From assembly GCA_903859205.1 (NCBI GenBank), contig CAIOLM010000036.1:35256-99255 (forward strand): a stretch of DNA of 64,000 bases, read 5' to 3'. Below are positions 11,894 through 20,557 of this stretch, piece by piece (the stretch's first letter is position 1; each line of letters begins with the position of its first letter). The position numbers and the translations under genes were made by a program. The notes under the pieces were generated by a model. That model saw nothing but the letters and a program-made list of their open reading frames with translations, did no database searches and had not been told where the DNA came from. The DNA comes from an uncultured Microbacteriaceae bacterium (GTDB lineage: Bacteria; Actinomycetota; Actinomycetes; Actinomycetales; Microbacteriaceae).

Positions 11894-12940
11894 CTAAACT
11901 TCTGACTCGTCGATAGCGACCATCGACTCCGGCGATGACATGCCACGCAGGGTGAGACCAAAGGAGTCCATGCCCTGGGTCTTCTCGTCGAGACGAGCCA
12001 GTCGCGCCTCTGTGGCCGACTGAATACCCGCCGCGTGCTCGATGAAGCGCATGGTGAGGGCTTCCGCACGCGCGCGAGCGCGAGTGATGAGCCCAGCAGC
12101 GGCGGCTCGGGCGGCAGCCAGAGTGCTCTCACTGGACTGACGACCACTTGCCAAATACTCTTCAGCCTCGTCGGTGAGCTCGGCGGCGCGGTTCGAAGCT
12201 TCGGCAACGCGCTGGTTCGCCTCTTCGGTGATTCGCTGAACGTGGGCCACTGCCTCTTCGTGCAGTGCAAGGCGCTCACGCTCTGCTTCGTCTTGGGCAA
12301 TCTTGATTTCGCGCTCGATGCGGAACTGCTCGCGCTCAGAAATCTGGCGCAAGGTCTGAAGCTCGGTCTTGACGTCTTCGGTCTCTTGGTGAACGCGCGA
12401 ACGAATCTCGGCGGCTTCACGCTCAGCCTCGGAAATCACCGTTGCAGCCTTGCGCTGTGAAATCTCAATTGAGGTGCGGGCCTCTGTGGTCTTGGCCTCA
12501 GTCTGGTTGTTGAGCTCGGTGACCTTGCGCTCACTCTCGACACGAAGGTCTTCTGCCTTGCTCTCTGCGTCACCAACGAGCTTCTCGGCGCGAAGACGCG
12601 ACAGTCGAGTGATCTGCTCGGCCTCGGCGCGAGCGCTCTCTCGAAGGACCTGCGCCTCTGCGGCGGCATCCTTGACCATCTTGGCGGCCTGCTCCTCAGC
12701 AACACGCAGTGTCTGCTCGAACGCAGAACCAAGGTCGGAGAACGATGGCTTGGCGTTGGCACGCTTGAGCATGGCGCGAGCCTCTTCAACCTCACGCTGA
12801 AGTCGGTCGAGAGTCTTCTCTGATGAGGTGCGCTCGTTCTCGAGCTGGCGCGCCTTGGTAGCAGCCTCGTCGAGTGCGACGTTGACCTCGTCTTGGTCGT
12901 ATCCCTTGCGCGAGCTGCGGAAAGTAAAGTTCTCAGCCAT
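11894..12940 (-). CDS. DivIVA-domain coiled-coil protein (paralogue A)
   Basis: A 348-residue, almost entirely coiled-coil protein. The DivIVA-type membrane-targeting head is at residues 6-25 (FRSSRKGYDQDEVN), followed by an Ala/Glu/Arg-rich rod to about residue 320 and a short acidic tail. Residues 64-85 carry a KPSFSDLG...FEQTLRVAEE block that the neighbouring paralogue repeats at the same positions. Actinobacterial DivIVA/Scy/FilP proteins organise polar growth and cell shape; that role is inferred. GAGGAG lies eight bases before the ATG. It follows paralogue B by two bases. Confidence 0.85.
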   Translation of the reverse strand: MAENFTFRSSRKGYDQDEVNVALDEAATKARQLENERTSSEKTLDRLQREVEEARAMLKRANAKPSFSDLGSAFEQTLRVAEEQAAKMVKDAAAEAQVLRESARAEAEQITRLSRLRAEKLVGDAESKAEDLRVESERKVTELNNQTEAKTTEARTSIEISQRKAATVISEAEREAAEIRSRVHQETEDVKTELQTLRQISEREQFRIEREIKIAQDEAERERLALHEEAVAHVQRITEEANQRVAEASNRAAELTDEAEEYLASGRQSSESTLAAARAAAAGLITRARARAEALTMRFIEHAAGIQSATEARLARLDEKTQGMDSFGLTLRGMSSPESMVAIDESEV

Positions 12941-12942
12941 TG

Positions 12943-14025
12943 CTACTTCTCCTCATCCGCGTCGTCGGCGGTTTCAAGAACGTCAAGTTCAATTTCGGCC
13001 TCGGCCTCATCGATTGACCCGAGTGCGACCTTGAGTTCGTAGGCGAAGTCATTGATGCCAGCGCGTTCTTCTTCAATCTCAGTCAGACGGTCGGTGGTCT
13101 CCTGAAGCAAACCTTCTGCATGACCGCGCATCTGCTCCGATAGCACTGCGGCGCGGTCACGGGCACGAGCAACCAGACGCTCAGCGGTTTCGTTTGCCGC
13201 AGCAACCGTGGCTTCTGCTTCTTGGTGCAGGCGCTCGTAGAGCGCCTCGGCCTCGGCGACCAGCTCCACGGCGTGCTGGTCGGCTTCGACAACCTGGGCC
13301 TCGGCATCGCGCGTGATTTCGGCGATGTAAGTGGAGGTCTGCTCGCTCAGACGGCGCGACTCGCGATCCGACTTCTCTTGAACTGCCTCAATCTCACGCT
13401 GGATGCGCTGCTGCTCACGCTCGTTGAGCTGGCGCAGCGTGGCCATCTCGGCACGAGCGTCGTCGGTCTCACGCTGGACAACAGCAAGGATTTCGACGGC
13501 GGTTTGGTCTGCGTCTTGCTCGATGCTCTGGGCTTGCTCGCGCGCCTCTTCGAGGCTCGCTTTTGCTGCTTCGAGTCGTGACTCAGCAACCTGAATAATT
13601 TCTGCTGCACGGCGCTCGCTAGAAACTCGAGCCTCCACCGAACGCTTCTCAGCCTCGGCTGAAAGCTTCTCAGCCTGACGGTTAGCGCTGGTCGTGATGC
13701 GCTCGGCCTCGGCCTTGGCGATGTCACGAAGTTCGTTGACCTCGTCGGTTGCGTCCTTGAGCAACTTTCCGGCCTGCTCTTCAGCAACGCGGAGAGTCTG
13801 CTCGAAAGCCGCACCGAGATCAGAGAAGGAAGGCTTTGAGTTGGCTCGCTTAAGAGCACTCTTGGCCTCGTTAAGTTCACGGGTCAGGCGCTCAATGGCC
13901 TGATCGGTTGCCTCGCGGTCTGCCTGTGCGCGGTCGATGCGCGCGGTGATGTCGGCGAAGGCGCGGTCGACGTCGGCAGGCTCATAGCCGCGACGGGACT
14001 CACTGAATTGGGGCGTTTCGGCCAT
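12943..14025 (-). CDS. DivIVA-domain coiled-coil protein (paralogue B)
   Basis: A 360-residue coiled-coil protein, paralogue of the gene that follows it. The DivIVA-like head FSESRRGYEPADVD is at residues 7-20, then a long rod and an acidic C-terminus (DADEEK). The ATG at 14025 is chosen over an upstream TTG because with it the head and the KPSFSDLG block fall at exactly the same residue numbers (64-71) as in paralogue A. The ribosome site is weak (GAG). A GGAGG-AAAA-CCTCC hairpin lies in its leader at 14081-14094. Probably a cytoskeletal or septum/pole protein. Confidence 0.85.
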   Translation of the reverse strand: MAETPQFSESRRGYEPADVDRAFADITARIDRAQADREATDQAIERLTRELNEAKSALKRANSKPSFSDLGAAFEQTLRVAEEQAGKLLKDATDEVNELRDIAKAEAERITTSANRQAEKLSAEAEKRSVEARVSSERRAAEIIQVAESRLEAAKASLEEAREQAQSIEQDADQTAVEILAVVQRETDDARAEMATLRQLNEREQQRIQREIEAVQEKSDRESRRLSEQTSTYIAEITRDAEAQVVEADQHAVELVAEAEALYERLHQEAEATVAAANETAERLVARARDRAAVLSEQMRGHAEGLLQETTDRLTEIEEERAGINDFAYELKVALGSIDEAEAEIELDVLETADDADEEK

Positions 14026-14130
14026 CAGATTCTCGGTTTTCAGCTCAACGTTGGACAGATATTTTTGCAAGGCAAAATCAGGAGGAAAACCTCCGCTGTT
14101 TTAGTGTACCTGAAGCGCGAGCACCTATAT

Positions 14131-14670
14131 CTAGTGGGAATGCCCTACGGAGGAGAGTGCCGCACGCAGCAGGGCGCCGCGACCACCCTCCATCTCATCG
14201 AGCACTGCACTGCTGATGGCATCCTCGGGGGTTAGCCAGGTCAGTTCGAGAGCATCTTGGCGAGGCTCACAGGTACCCGTAACTGGTACAACGAAGACCA
14301 GCGAAACAGCGTGCTGACGCTCATCCGTGTAGGCAGAGATGCCCTTGAACGGGAAGTATTCGGCGACGTGAGCCGGGATGGGGCTTGCCGGAAGCAGCGG
14401 GAAGGCCATAGGGCCGAGGTCTTTCTCCAGGTGACGAAACAGCGCCTCGCGCAGTGTCTCGCCGTACATCACGCGACCCGAAACAATTGTGCGGGTCATG
14501 GCACCGGAGGCGTTGGCGCGAAGCAGAAGCCCGACCTCGGTGACGACACCGAGTCCGTCGACGCGCACGGGAACAGCCTCAACGTACAGCAAGGGCAGAC
14601 GGCGGCGGATGTTCGCCAGCTCGTCATCGCTCAACCAACCGCCACTGGGATCCGGGGTGCCAACGCTCAT
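14131..14670 (-). CDS. Nudix-fold protein of the DUF4916 type
   Basis: A 179-residue protein that begins with the GWLSDDEL and LPLLYVEAVPVRVD segments of the actinobacterial DUF4916 group. The region of the Nudix box is at 65-86: Gly65, Glu71 and Gly86 keep their spacing, but the REUxEE core reads RHLEKDL, so two of the metal-binding acids are missing or altered. It may bind rather than hydrolyse a nucleotide derivative. It follows the 81-codon membrane-protein gene by ten bases, and no clear ribosome site is visible. Confidence 0.75.
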   Translation of the reverse strand: MSVGTPDPSGGWLSDDELANIRRRLPLLYVEAVPVRVDGLGVVTEVGLLLRANASGAMTRTIVSGRVMYGETLREALFRHLEKDLGPMAFPLLPASPIPAHVAEYFPFKGISAYTDERQHAVSLVFVVPVTGTCEPRQDALELTWLTPEDAISSAVLDEMEGGRGALLRAALSSVGHSH

Positions 14671-14680
14671 GTTTCTATTT

Positions 14681-14926
14681 CTATCGGATACCGCGCTCGC
14701 GCCAGCGCTTCACGCGCCAAACGTAGAGCTTCAGAAGTTGAGGCACGAGAACGTAAACCGCAAGCGGGACGATGATCACGGTCAACACGAAGGCTTTCAA
14801 GACGGGGTGCAGAGTGCCCATGATGGGTCCGAGGAACGCGAGGCCAAGGGCAACGAGCGGAAAGATCACGATCCACGTCGCGGCGGCGCGGATGTGAATC
14901 GAAGGAATGATGGGCTTTTCAGTCAT
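14681..14926 (-). CDS. Small two-helix membrane protein
   Basis: An 81-residue protein with two hydrophobic helices (about 13-35 and 42-64) and a basic, Arg-rich C-terminus. I recognise no family. It starts immediately downstream of a leaderless-type promoter and is followed by the Nudix-like gene, with which it is probably cotranscribed. Confidence 0.7.
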   Translation of the reverse strand: MTEKPIIPSIHIRAAATWIVIFPLVALGLAFLGPIMGTLHPVLKAFVLTVIIVPLAVYVLVPQLLKLYVWRVKRWRERGIR

Positions 14927-14932
14927 GGTGTC

Positions 14933-14938
14933 AGCCTA
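14933..14938 (-). promoter_or_regulatory. -10 hexamer of a leaderless promoter
   Basis: On the minus strand TAGGCT ends six bases before the ATG at 14926, and there is no ribosome site. Confidence 0.55.
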
Positions 14939-14993
14939 GGTGGGATTTGCGGGCACAGTGGGTTCAATGAACGACCACCAGAGCACAAAAAAA

Positions 14994-15018
14994 TAAGACC
15001 CCCTGAACGGGGGTCTTA
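14994..15018 (-). terminator. Terminator of tRNA-Ser(CGA)
   Basis: A GC-rich stem (AAGACCCCC / GGGGGTCTT) with a short loop, followed on the minus strand by an uninterrupted T-run, six bases past the tRNA 3' end. Confidence 0.85.
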
Positions 15019-15024
15019 CTTTTA

Positions 15025-15114
15025 TGGCGGTCCCGGTGGGATTTGAACCCACGGTGGACTTTCACCCACACAACTTTTCGAGAGTTGCACCTTCGGCCGC
15101 TCGGACACGGAACC
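15025..15114 (-). tRNA. tRNA-Ser (anticodon CGA)
   Basis: On the minus strand the 90-nt sequence folds as a class II tRNA: acceptor GGTTCCG/CGGGACC, anticodon loop CTCGAAA with CGA, a long variable arm and the T-loop TTCAAAT. The discriminator is G and CCA is encoded. It reads UCG codons. Confidence 0.95.
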
Positions 15115-15209
15115 GTGGGAAAGTTTACGCGAGGCACTCCCCTGCGCGCTAATCGAGGCCACCCGCACAGGTTTCCGCGCGCATCCACTCGCCTGTCGGA
15201 TGCGCCAAC

Positions 15210-15215
15210 TAGGGT
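15210..15215 (+). promoter_or_regulatory. -10 hexamer of a leaderless promoter (radA)
   Basis: TAGGGT ends six bases before the radA ATG; the six bases contain no ribosome site. Confidence 0.55.
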
Positions 15216-15221
15216 GAAGTC

Positions 15222-16586
15222 ATGGCCAAAAACACTCCCGGTTTTCGCTGCAGCGAGTGCGGCTGGACGACCGCGAAATGGGCCGGTCGCTGTGGGGAAT
15301 GTCAGGCCTGGGGCACTGTTGTTGAAGAAGGTGCCAAAACGGGCATTCTCGCGAAGGTGACTTCGGTCAACCTCTCGGCAGACGCCGTTGCCAAGCCCAT
15401 CACCGAGGTTTCGTTTTCGTCAGATGCCAGTCACACGCCGACCGGGGTCAACGAGTTCGATCGAGTGCTCGGCGGTGGCATTGTGCCCGGCGCCACCATC
15501 TTGCTTTCGGGTGAGCCCGGCGTCGGCAAATCCACGCTTCTGCTCGAGGTAGCCGCCCGCGCCGCAAAGTCGGGTACCAAAGTTCTCTACGTCAGCGCCG
15601 AAGAATCCGTCAGTCAGGTGCGACTGCGTGCCTCGCGAACAGGGGCTCTCACCGAGAACCTCTACCTCGCGGCCGAAACGGATCTCGGCACGGTGCTCGC
15701 TCAAATCGAGGCGGTCAACCCTGGCTTGCTCATCGTCGACTCGGTTCAAACCGTGGCTAGCGCATCCGTCGAAGGTTTAGCCGGAGGCCCCAGCCAGGTG
15801 CGCGAGGTCGCCAGCGCCTTGATTCGCGTTGCCAAGAATCGCGAGCTGCCCCTGCTGCTTGTCGGCCACGTGACCAAAGACGGCACCATCGCTGGCCCCC
15901 GTTTGCTCGAGCACCTCGTTGACGTGGTCTGCCAGTTTGAGGGTGACCGCCAGACCGCCTTGCGATTTGTTCGCGCACTCAAGAACCGCTTCGGGCCCAC
16001 CGACGAAGTCGGCTGCTTCGAGATGACCGGCGAGGGCATCAGCGAAGTACCCGACCCCAGCGGCCTATTCATGAGTCGCTCGGCGACGCCAGTTTCTGGC
16101 ACCTGTGTGACTGTGGCCATGGAGGGTCGCCGCGCTCTGCCCGTCGAGATTCAAGCACTGGTCGTGGCAAGCAGCACAGCCAACCCGCGCCGCGTCACCA
16201 ACGGCGTCGACTCATCTCGAGTCGCCATGCTGCTTGCTGTGCTGGAACGCCGAGCAGGGCTCAAGCTCAGCGACAAAGACGTTTATGTCTCGACAGTTGG
16301 CGGTGTGCGCCTGGCCGAACCGGGGGCCGACCTTGCCATCGCGATTGCTATCGCCAGCGCATTTCACGACAAACCCATTGCGCCCACGGTTGCCGCATTC
16401 GGCGAGATCAGCCTCGCCGGCGAGGTGCGTCCTGTGGCATCAGGCCGACAGCGTGAGAGCGAGTCGACCCGACTGGGCTTCTCAACGCTCATCACAGACG
16501 ACTCAGGTTCGATTCGCCAAGCCCTCGCCAAAGCGTTCGACACCGCGAAAGACGCCCGCGAGCGCGAGATCGACGCCGCTTTCTAG
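15222..16586 (+). CDS. radA: DNA repair protein RadA
   Basis: RecA-related ATPase that promotes branch migration during recombination repair. The 454 residues hold, in order, an N-terminal zinc finger (Cys10, Cys13, Cys24, Cys27), Walker A GEPGVGKS at 97-104, the RadA-specific KNRFG at 254-258 and a C-terminal Lon-protease-like domain. The ATG at 15222 gives the conserved FRCSECG start. Its stop codon overlaps, in a shared CTAG, the stop of the convergent gene. Confidence 0.97.
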   Translation: MAKNTPGFRCSECGWTTAKWAGRCGECQAWGTVVEEGAKTGILAKVTSVNLSADAVAKPITEVSFSSDASHTPTGVNEFDRVLGGGIVPGATILLSGEPGVGKSTLLLEVAARAAKSGTKVLYVSAEESVSQVRLRASRTGALTENLYLAAETDLGTVLAQIEAVNPGLLIVDSVQTVASASVEGLAGGPSQVREVASALIRVAKNRELPLLLVGHVTKDGTIAGPRLLEHLVDVVCQFEGDRQTALRFVRALKNRFGPTDEVGCFEMTGEGISEVPDPSGLFMSRSATPVSGTCVTVAMEGRRALPVEIQALVVASSTANPRRVTNGVDSSRVAMLLAVLERRAGLKLSDKDVYVSTVGGVRLAEPGADLAIAIAIASAFHDKPIAPTVAAFGEISLAGEVRPVASGRQRESESTRLGFSTLITDDSGSIRQALAKAFDTAKDAREREIDAAF

Positions 16587-17281
16587 TTCAAGGTAAACGA
16601 CTTGGACTGCGCCGACTTGGCCGGGCCCATGAAGGTCGTCAGGTAGTACGTGGCTCCCGCGGCCGAGGCCTTGGCGCGAGTGGCGGCGTCACAGGTGTCG
16701 GGCGAGCTCACCTCGCGGTTCCACGAGACCGGAGTCGCTGAGCTGAGCTTCTGCCCCGGCTCCAGGAGTGCCCAGTAATCAACACCATCGGTTTGGCAAT
16801 CGGTAGATTGCCAAATGATTTTGCCATTGCTCGAAATCTGGAAGACCTGAGCGGTCGTGCCTACGTTGACCTTGCAGGCGCTCGGGCCGGCGTTCTTCAC
16901 TGACATCGTGAGCTGCGGGTTCTGGCCAGAACCATAAGAAACCTTGTCGGTAGACGCAGTGACCTGAAGCACCTTGGTTGCACAGGTTGCCTCCGGACCG
17001 GTGTATCCGGTGTCACCCATAATCGGGCTACCAGAGGCGCCAGGGTCCGGCGTAGCCGAATCTTGCGGAACCGGGCCATCGGTCGAGGGAGCAATCGTGG
17101 GAGCGACGGTCGGCGAGGCGGTCGGCTCTGGCGTGGAGCCCGAAGAGCACTGCGCCAGGCTGATCACGATGATCAGAACGATGAGGATGAGCCCACCTAC
17201 GGCAACCTGCTGACGACGTCGAATGACCTTCTTGGAATAGCGTCGGCGAGGCGGTTGGGTGCCGGGTCGGTACTGGGACAT
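16583..17281 (-). CDS. Membrane-anchored extracytoplasmic protein, DUF4232-like
   Basis: A 232-residue protein with a basic N-terminus, one transmembrane segment (about 26-43), a Pro/Thr/Ser-rich linker to about residue 90 and a beta-rich extracellular domain with several Cys. The domain pattern (alternating polar strands, SVKNAGPSACKVNVG) resembles the actinobacterial DUF4232 secreted family; this is a weak match. Substrate and role unknown. Its stop overlaps the radA stop. Confidence 0.75.
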   Translation of the reverse strand: MSQYRPGTQPPRRRYSKKVIRRRQQVAVGGLILIVLIIVISLAQCSSGSTPEPTASPTVAPTIAPSTDGPVPQDSATPDPGASGSPIMGDTGYTGPEATCATKVLQVTASTDKVSYGSGQNPQLTMSVKNAGPSACKVNVGTTAQVFQISSNGKIIWQSTDCQTDGVDYWALLEPGQKLSSATPVSWNREVSSPDTCDAATRAKASAAGATYYLTTFMGPAKSAQSKSFTLN

Positions 17282-17287
17282 AGCCCT

Positions 17288-17293
17288 ACCGTA
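17288..17293 (-). promoter_or_regulatory. -10 hexamer of a leaderless promoter
   Basis: On the minus strand TACGGT ends six bases before the ATG at 17281; no ribosome site is present. Confidence 0.5.
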
Positions 17294-17294
17294 T

Positions 17295-17804
17295 CTAGAG
17301 CAACCTGAGCATTCGGGTATTACCGAGCGTGTTCGGCTTTACGCGGGCAACGTCCAGGAATTCGGCCACACCTTCGTCATGCGAGCGAAGCATCTCGGCG
17401 TAGACCTCGGGTGGGATGATTTCGTCGCTTACCTCAGCGAATCCTTGGCGGGTAAAGAAATCCACCTCGAAGGTCAAACAGAACAGACGACCCAGCCCGA
17501 TGGACCGAGCCTGCTTCTCCAAGTCGCTGTAAATCGCGTGACCAACACCGTGACCGCGGAAGTCGTCATGAACAGCAATGGTTCGCACCTCGCCGAGGTC
17601 TTGCCAGAGCACGTGCAAGGCACCGCATCCGACAACTCGATCGGCGCCGTCGACGGCAACTCGAAACTCGAGAACTGACTCATAAAGCTCGACGTTTTCC
17701 TTGCGCAGCAGGATGTTCTGCTCCACGAGTGGCTCGATCAGCGCCTGAATTCCAGGGACGTCAGATGTGCGCGCGGGGCGCACACTGAACGTCTTTTCGG
17801 TCAT
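17295..17804 (-). CDS. GNAT acetyltransferase, amino-acid N-acetyltransferase (ArgA-like)
   Basis: A 169-residue single-domain GNAT protein. The acetyl-CoA loop is RGHGVGHA at 83-90, preceded by the beta-4 strand EVRTIAV. Size and motifs match the short N-acetylglutamate synthase type known from mycobacteria (Rv2747-like), which makes N-acetylglutamate for arginine synthesis; no arg genes are nearby, so the substrate is inferred. The coding start is just downstream of a leaderless-type promoter. It lies 23 bp after the end of clpC on the opposite side. Confidence 0.8.
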   Translation of the reverse strand: MTEKTFSVRPARTSDVPGIQALIEPLVEQNILLRKENVELYESVLEFRVAVDGADRVVGCGALHVLWQDLGEVRTIAVHDDFRGHGVGHAIYSDLEKQARSIGLGRLFCLTFEVDFFTRQGFAEVSDEIIPPEVYAEMLRSHDEGVAEFLDVARVKPNTLGNTRMLRLL

Positions 17805-17810
17805 CCCTCA

Positions 17811-17816
17811 AGCGTA
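17811..17816 (-). promoter_or_regulatory. -10 hexamer of a leaderless promoter
   Basis: On the minus strand TACGCT ends six bases before the ATG at 17804. Confidence 0.5.
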
Positions 17817-17827
17817 GCGGTGGCGCA

Positions 17828-20299
17828 CTACTCGGTCGGGGTAGCCTCAGCGAACGCGTTCTTGCTCGTGGTGAAGATGAACTCGTTGTCGACGAGGTCC
17901 ACGTGAACGTGGTCGCCAGCGTTGAGCTCGCCCTGCAGGATCTTCTCGGAGAGCTTGTCTTCGACCTCGCGCTGGATGGCGCGACGCAGCGGACGCGCTC
18001 CGAGCGATGGGTCGAACCCAATTTCGATGAGGCGATCCTTGGCAGCCTGCGTGATCTCGAGCGTCATGTCGCGGTCGAGCAGACGGTCGCTCAGACGCTT
18101 GCCGAACAGGTCGACAATCTGACGGAGCTCGTCTTTGCTCAACTGAGGGAACACGATGATGTCATCGACACGGTTCAAGAACTCGGGCTTGAAGTGCTTC
18201 TTGAGCTCTTCGTTGACCTTGCCGCGCATGCGGTCGTAGGTCGTGCCACCCTCGCCATCGATCTGGAAACCAACCGGGGTACCCGAGATGTCTTTGGTGC
18301 CGAGGTTGGTCGTCATGATGATGACGGTGTTCTTGAAGTCGACGACACGACCCTGACCGTCGGTGAGGCGACCCTCTTCAAGAATCTGCAACAGCGAGTT
18401 GAAGATGTCGGGGTGAGCCTTTTCGATCTCGTCGAAAAGCACGACACTGAACGGCTTGCGGCGAACCTTCTCGGTGAGCTGTCCGCCTTCTTCGAAGCCG
18501 ACGAATCCGGGAGGGGCACCGAACAAACGCGAAACGGTGTGCTTCTCGCCGTACTCGCTCATGTCGAGCGAGATGAGAGCGCCCTCGTCGTCGAACAGGA
18601 ACTCGGCGAGCGCCTTGGCGAGCTCGGTTTTTCCGACACCGGTTGGACCGGCGAAGATGAACGAGCCCGAAGGACGCTTGGGGTCTTTGAGGCCAGCGCG
18701 CGTGCGACGGATGGTCTTTGACAGAGCCTCGATGGCTTCGTTCTGACCGATGACGCGCTGATGCAAGGCCTTCTCCATGAAGACCAGTCGAGCCGACTCC
18801 TCTTCGGTGAGCTTGAACACCGGGATGCCCGTGGCCTGGGCCAGCACCTCAGCGATGATTCCTTCGTCGACGACGCCATTCGTGGCCAGGTCACCTGAGC
18901 GCCACTTCTGCTCTTCACGAACGCGCTCACCCTGGAGGGCCTTCTCTTCGTCGCGCAACTTGGCGGCGAGCTCGAAGTCTTGGTCTTCGATGGCCTTTTC
19001 TTTCTCGGCGCGTGTCAGAGAAATCTTGTCGTCGAGCTCACGAAGCTCGGGCGGGTTCGACAGGAACGACAGGCGCAGACGAGCTCCGGCCTCATCGATG
19101 AGGTCGATGGCCTTGTCGGGCAAGAAGCGGTCGCTGATGTAACGGTCGGCCAGGTTGGCTGCCGCAACGAGGGCTCCGTCGGTGATCTGAACTTTGTGGT
19201 GTGCCTCGTAACGGTCGCGCAGACCCTTGAGAATGTTGATGGCGTGCGGCAGCGACGGCTCGGCAACCTGAACAGGCTGGAAGCGGCGCTCGAGTGCGGC
19301 ATCCTTTTCAAAGTGCTTGCGGTACTCGTCAAGAGTGGTTGCGCCAATGGTCTGGAGCTCACCGCGGGCGAGCATGGGCTTGAGGATGCTCGCAGCATCA
19401 ATCGCGCCTTCGGCAGCGCCGGCACCGACCAGCGAGTGAATCTCGTCGATGAAGACGATGATGTCGCCGCGGGTACGAATCTCTTTGGTGACCTTCTTCA
19501 GACGCTCTTCGAAGTCACCGCGGTAGCGGCTTCCGGCGATGAGCGAGCCGAGGTCGAGCGTGTAGACCTGCTTGTCTTTAAGGGTCTCGGGAACCTGACC
19601 AGTAACGATGGCCTGCGCCAGACCTTCAACAACGGCGGTCTTTCCGACTCCGGGTTCACCGATAAGCACGGGGTTGTTCTTGGTGCGGCGCGACAGGATC
19701 TGCATGACGCGCTCAATCTCTTTTTCACGGCCGATGACCGGGTCGAGCTTGCCGTCGCGCGCCTGCTGGGTGAGGTTGCGACCGAACTGGTCGAGCACCT
19801 GCGAGCCGGCGGCCGAGCCCGTGGGCTCTTCTTTGGCGCCGGTGGCAACGGGCTCTTTGCCCTGGTAACCCGAGAGAAGCTGAATGACCTGCTGGCGAAC
19901 GCGGTTGAGGTCAGCGCCGAGCTTGACCAGAACCTGAGCGGCAACGCCCTCACCCTCGCGAATGAGACCGAGAAGGATGTGCTCGGTGCCGATGTAGTTG
20001 TGTCCGAGCTGCAGTGCCTCGCGCAGGCTGAGCTCAAGGACCTTCTTGGCGCGAGGGGTGAAGGGAATGTGACCCGTCGGCTGCTGCTGCCCCTGACCGA
20101 TGATGTCTTGCACCTGCTCGCGCACGGCGTCGAGCGAGATGTTCAGCGACTCGAGCGCCTTGGCTGCAACACCCTCGCCCTCGTGAATCAGACCCAAAAG
20201 GATGTGCTCAGTACCGATGTAGTTGTGGTTGAGCATCTTGGCTTCTTCTTGTGCCAAGACAACGACGCGACGAGCGCGGTCAGTAAATCTCTCAAACAT
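17828..20299 (-). CDS. clpC: ATP-dependent Clp protease ATP-binding subunit ClpC
   Basis: Hsp100 unfoldase that feeds substrates to ClpP; 823 residues, the full ClpC length. It has two N-terminal Clp repeats (about 1-70 and 78-145), the first AAA+ module with Walker A GEPGVGKT at 214-221, a middle UVR-containing region (about 420-460, diagnostic of ClpC rather than ClpB) and the second AAA+ module with [14 protein letters not shown] lies seven bases before the ATG. A ClgR-like operator and a -35/-10 pair lie upstream. No clpP is in the window. Confidence 0.97.
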   Translation of the reverse strand: MFERFTDRARRVVVLAQEEAKMLNHNYIGTEHILLGLIHEGEGVAAKALESLNISLDAVREQVQDIIGQGQQQPTGHIPFTPRAKKVLELSLREALQLGHNYIGTEHILLGLIREGEGVAAQVLVKLGADLNRVRQQVIQLLSGYQGKEPVATGAKEEPTGSAAGSQVLDQFGRNLTQQARDGKLDPVIGREKEIERVMQILSRRTKNNPVLIGEPGVGKTAVVEGLAQAIVTGQVPETLKDKQVYTLDLGSLIAGSRYRGDFEERLKKVTKEIRTRGDIIVFIDEIHSLVGAGAAEGAIDAASILKPMLARGELQTIGATTLDEYRKHFEKDAALERRFQPVQVAEPSLPHAINILKGLRDRYEAHHKVQITDGALVAAANLADRYISDRFLPDKAIDLIDEAGARLRLSFLSNPPELRELDDKISLTRAEKEKAIEDQDFELAAKLRDEEKALQGERVREEQKWRSGDLATNGVVDEGIIAEVLAQATGIPVFKLTEEESARLVFMEKALHQRVIGQNEAIEALSKTIRRTRAGLKDPKRPSGSFIFAGPTGVGKTELAKALAEFLFDDEGALISLDMSEYGEKHTVSRLFGAPPGFVGFEEGGQLTEKVRRKPFSVVLFDEIEKAHPDIFNSLLQILEEGRLTDGQGRVVDFKNTVIIMTTNLGTKDISGTPVGFQIDGEGGTTYDRMRGKVNEELKKHFKPEFLNRVDDIIVFPQLSKDELRQIVDLFGKRLSDRLLDRDMTLEITQAAKDRLIEIGFDPSLGARPLRRAIQREVEDKLSEKILQGELNAGDHVHVDLVDNEFIFTTSKNAFAEATPTE

Positions 20300-20333
20300 T
20301 TCGAACTCCTTCGGCGCCGGACATTACGGCTTA

Positions 20334-20362
20334 CATATAGGTAACCAGCCGACGACTGAATT
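20334..20362 (-). promoter_or_regulatory. Candidate clpC promoter
   Basis: On the minus strand a good -10, TATATG (20339-20334), has a poor -35, AATTCA (20362-20357), 17 bp upstream. A weak -35 fits an activator-dependent promoter. Confidence 0.5.
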
Positions 20363-20370
20363 TTGGGCGT

Positions 20371-20388
20371 TGTTCGCCGTGGGCGTTA
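20371..20388 (-). promoter_or_regulatory. Candidate ClgR operator of clpC
   Basis: The forward-strand 18-mer starting TGTTCGCC and ending GGCGTTA has the core CGC-N5-GCG and agrees at 16 of 18 positions with the ClgR box consensus WNNWCGCYNANRGCGWWS as I remember it. It lies just upstream of the candidate -35, where a class I/II activator would bind. ClgR is the known activator of clp genes in actinobacteria. Confidence 0.55.
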
Positions 20389-20390
20389 TC

Positions 20391-20515
20391 GCTGATGAAT
20401 TTTCTGTCTCCGTGACATTTGTCTCCTCGCTCAAACATTGAGGCGTCGATAAATCGATGACGCCTCAAAACTCGCAACCCCGACAAACATCACCTCCGAC
20501 AGAAAATTCATCGGC
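20391..20515. repeat. Nested inverted repeat with 18-bp ends
   Basis: Outer arms 20391-20408 (GCTGATGAATTTTCTGTC) and 20498-20515 are inverted copies with one mismatch. A partly matched second pair follows inward (20409-20423 and 20482-20497), and an inner perfect 10-bp pair (TTGAGGCGTC, 20438-20447 and 20459-20468) closes the structure. It lies in the divergent clpC/pirin gap and is therefore no simple terminator for either gene. The size and end symmetry are like a miniature inverted-repeat element; no target duplication was seen. Confidence 0.7.
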
Positions 20516-20557
20516 CATCCACGGGAACAAAAATCCCGCCAGCGGGTTAGATGAAGT

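Noticed and set aside
14081..14094. GGAGG-AAAA-CCTCC hairpin as a terminator for the convergent or upstream gene
   Set aside because: The stem is only five pairs and has no T-run in the needed direction; it lies in the leader of the DivIVA-like paralogue B gene.
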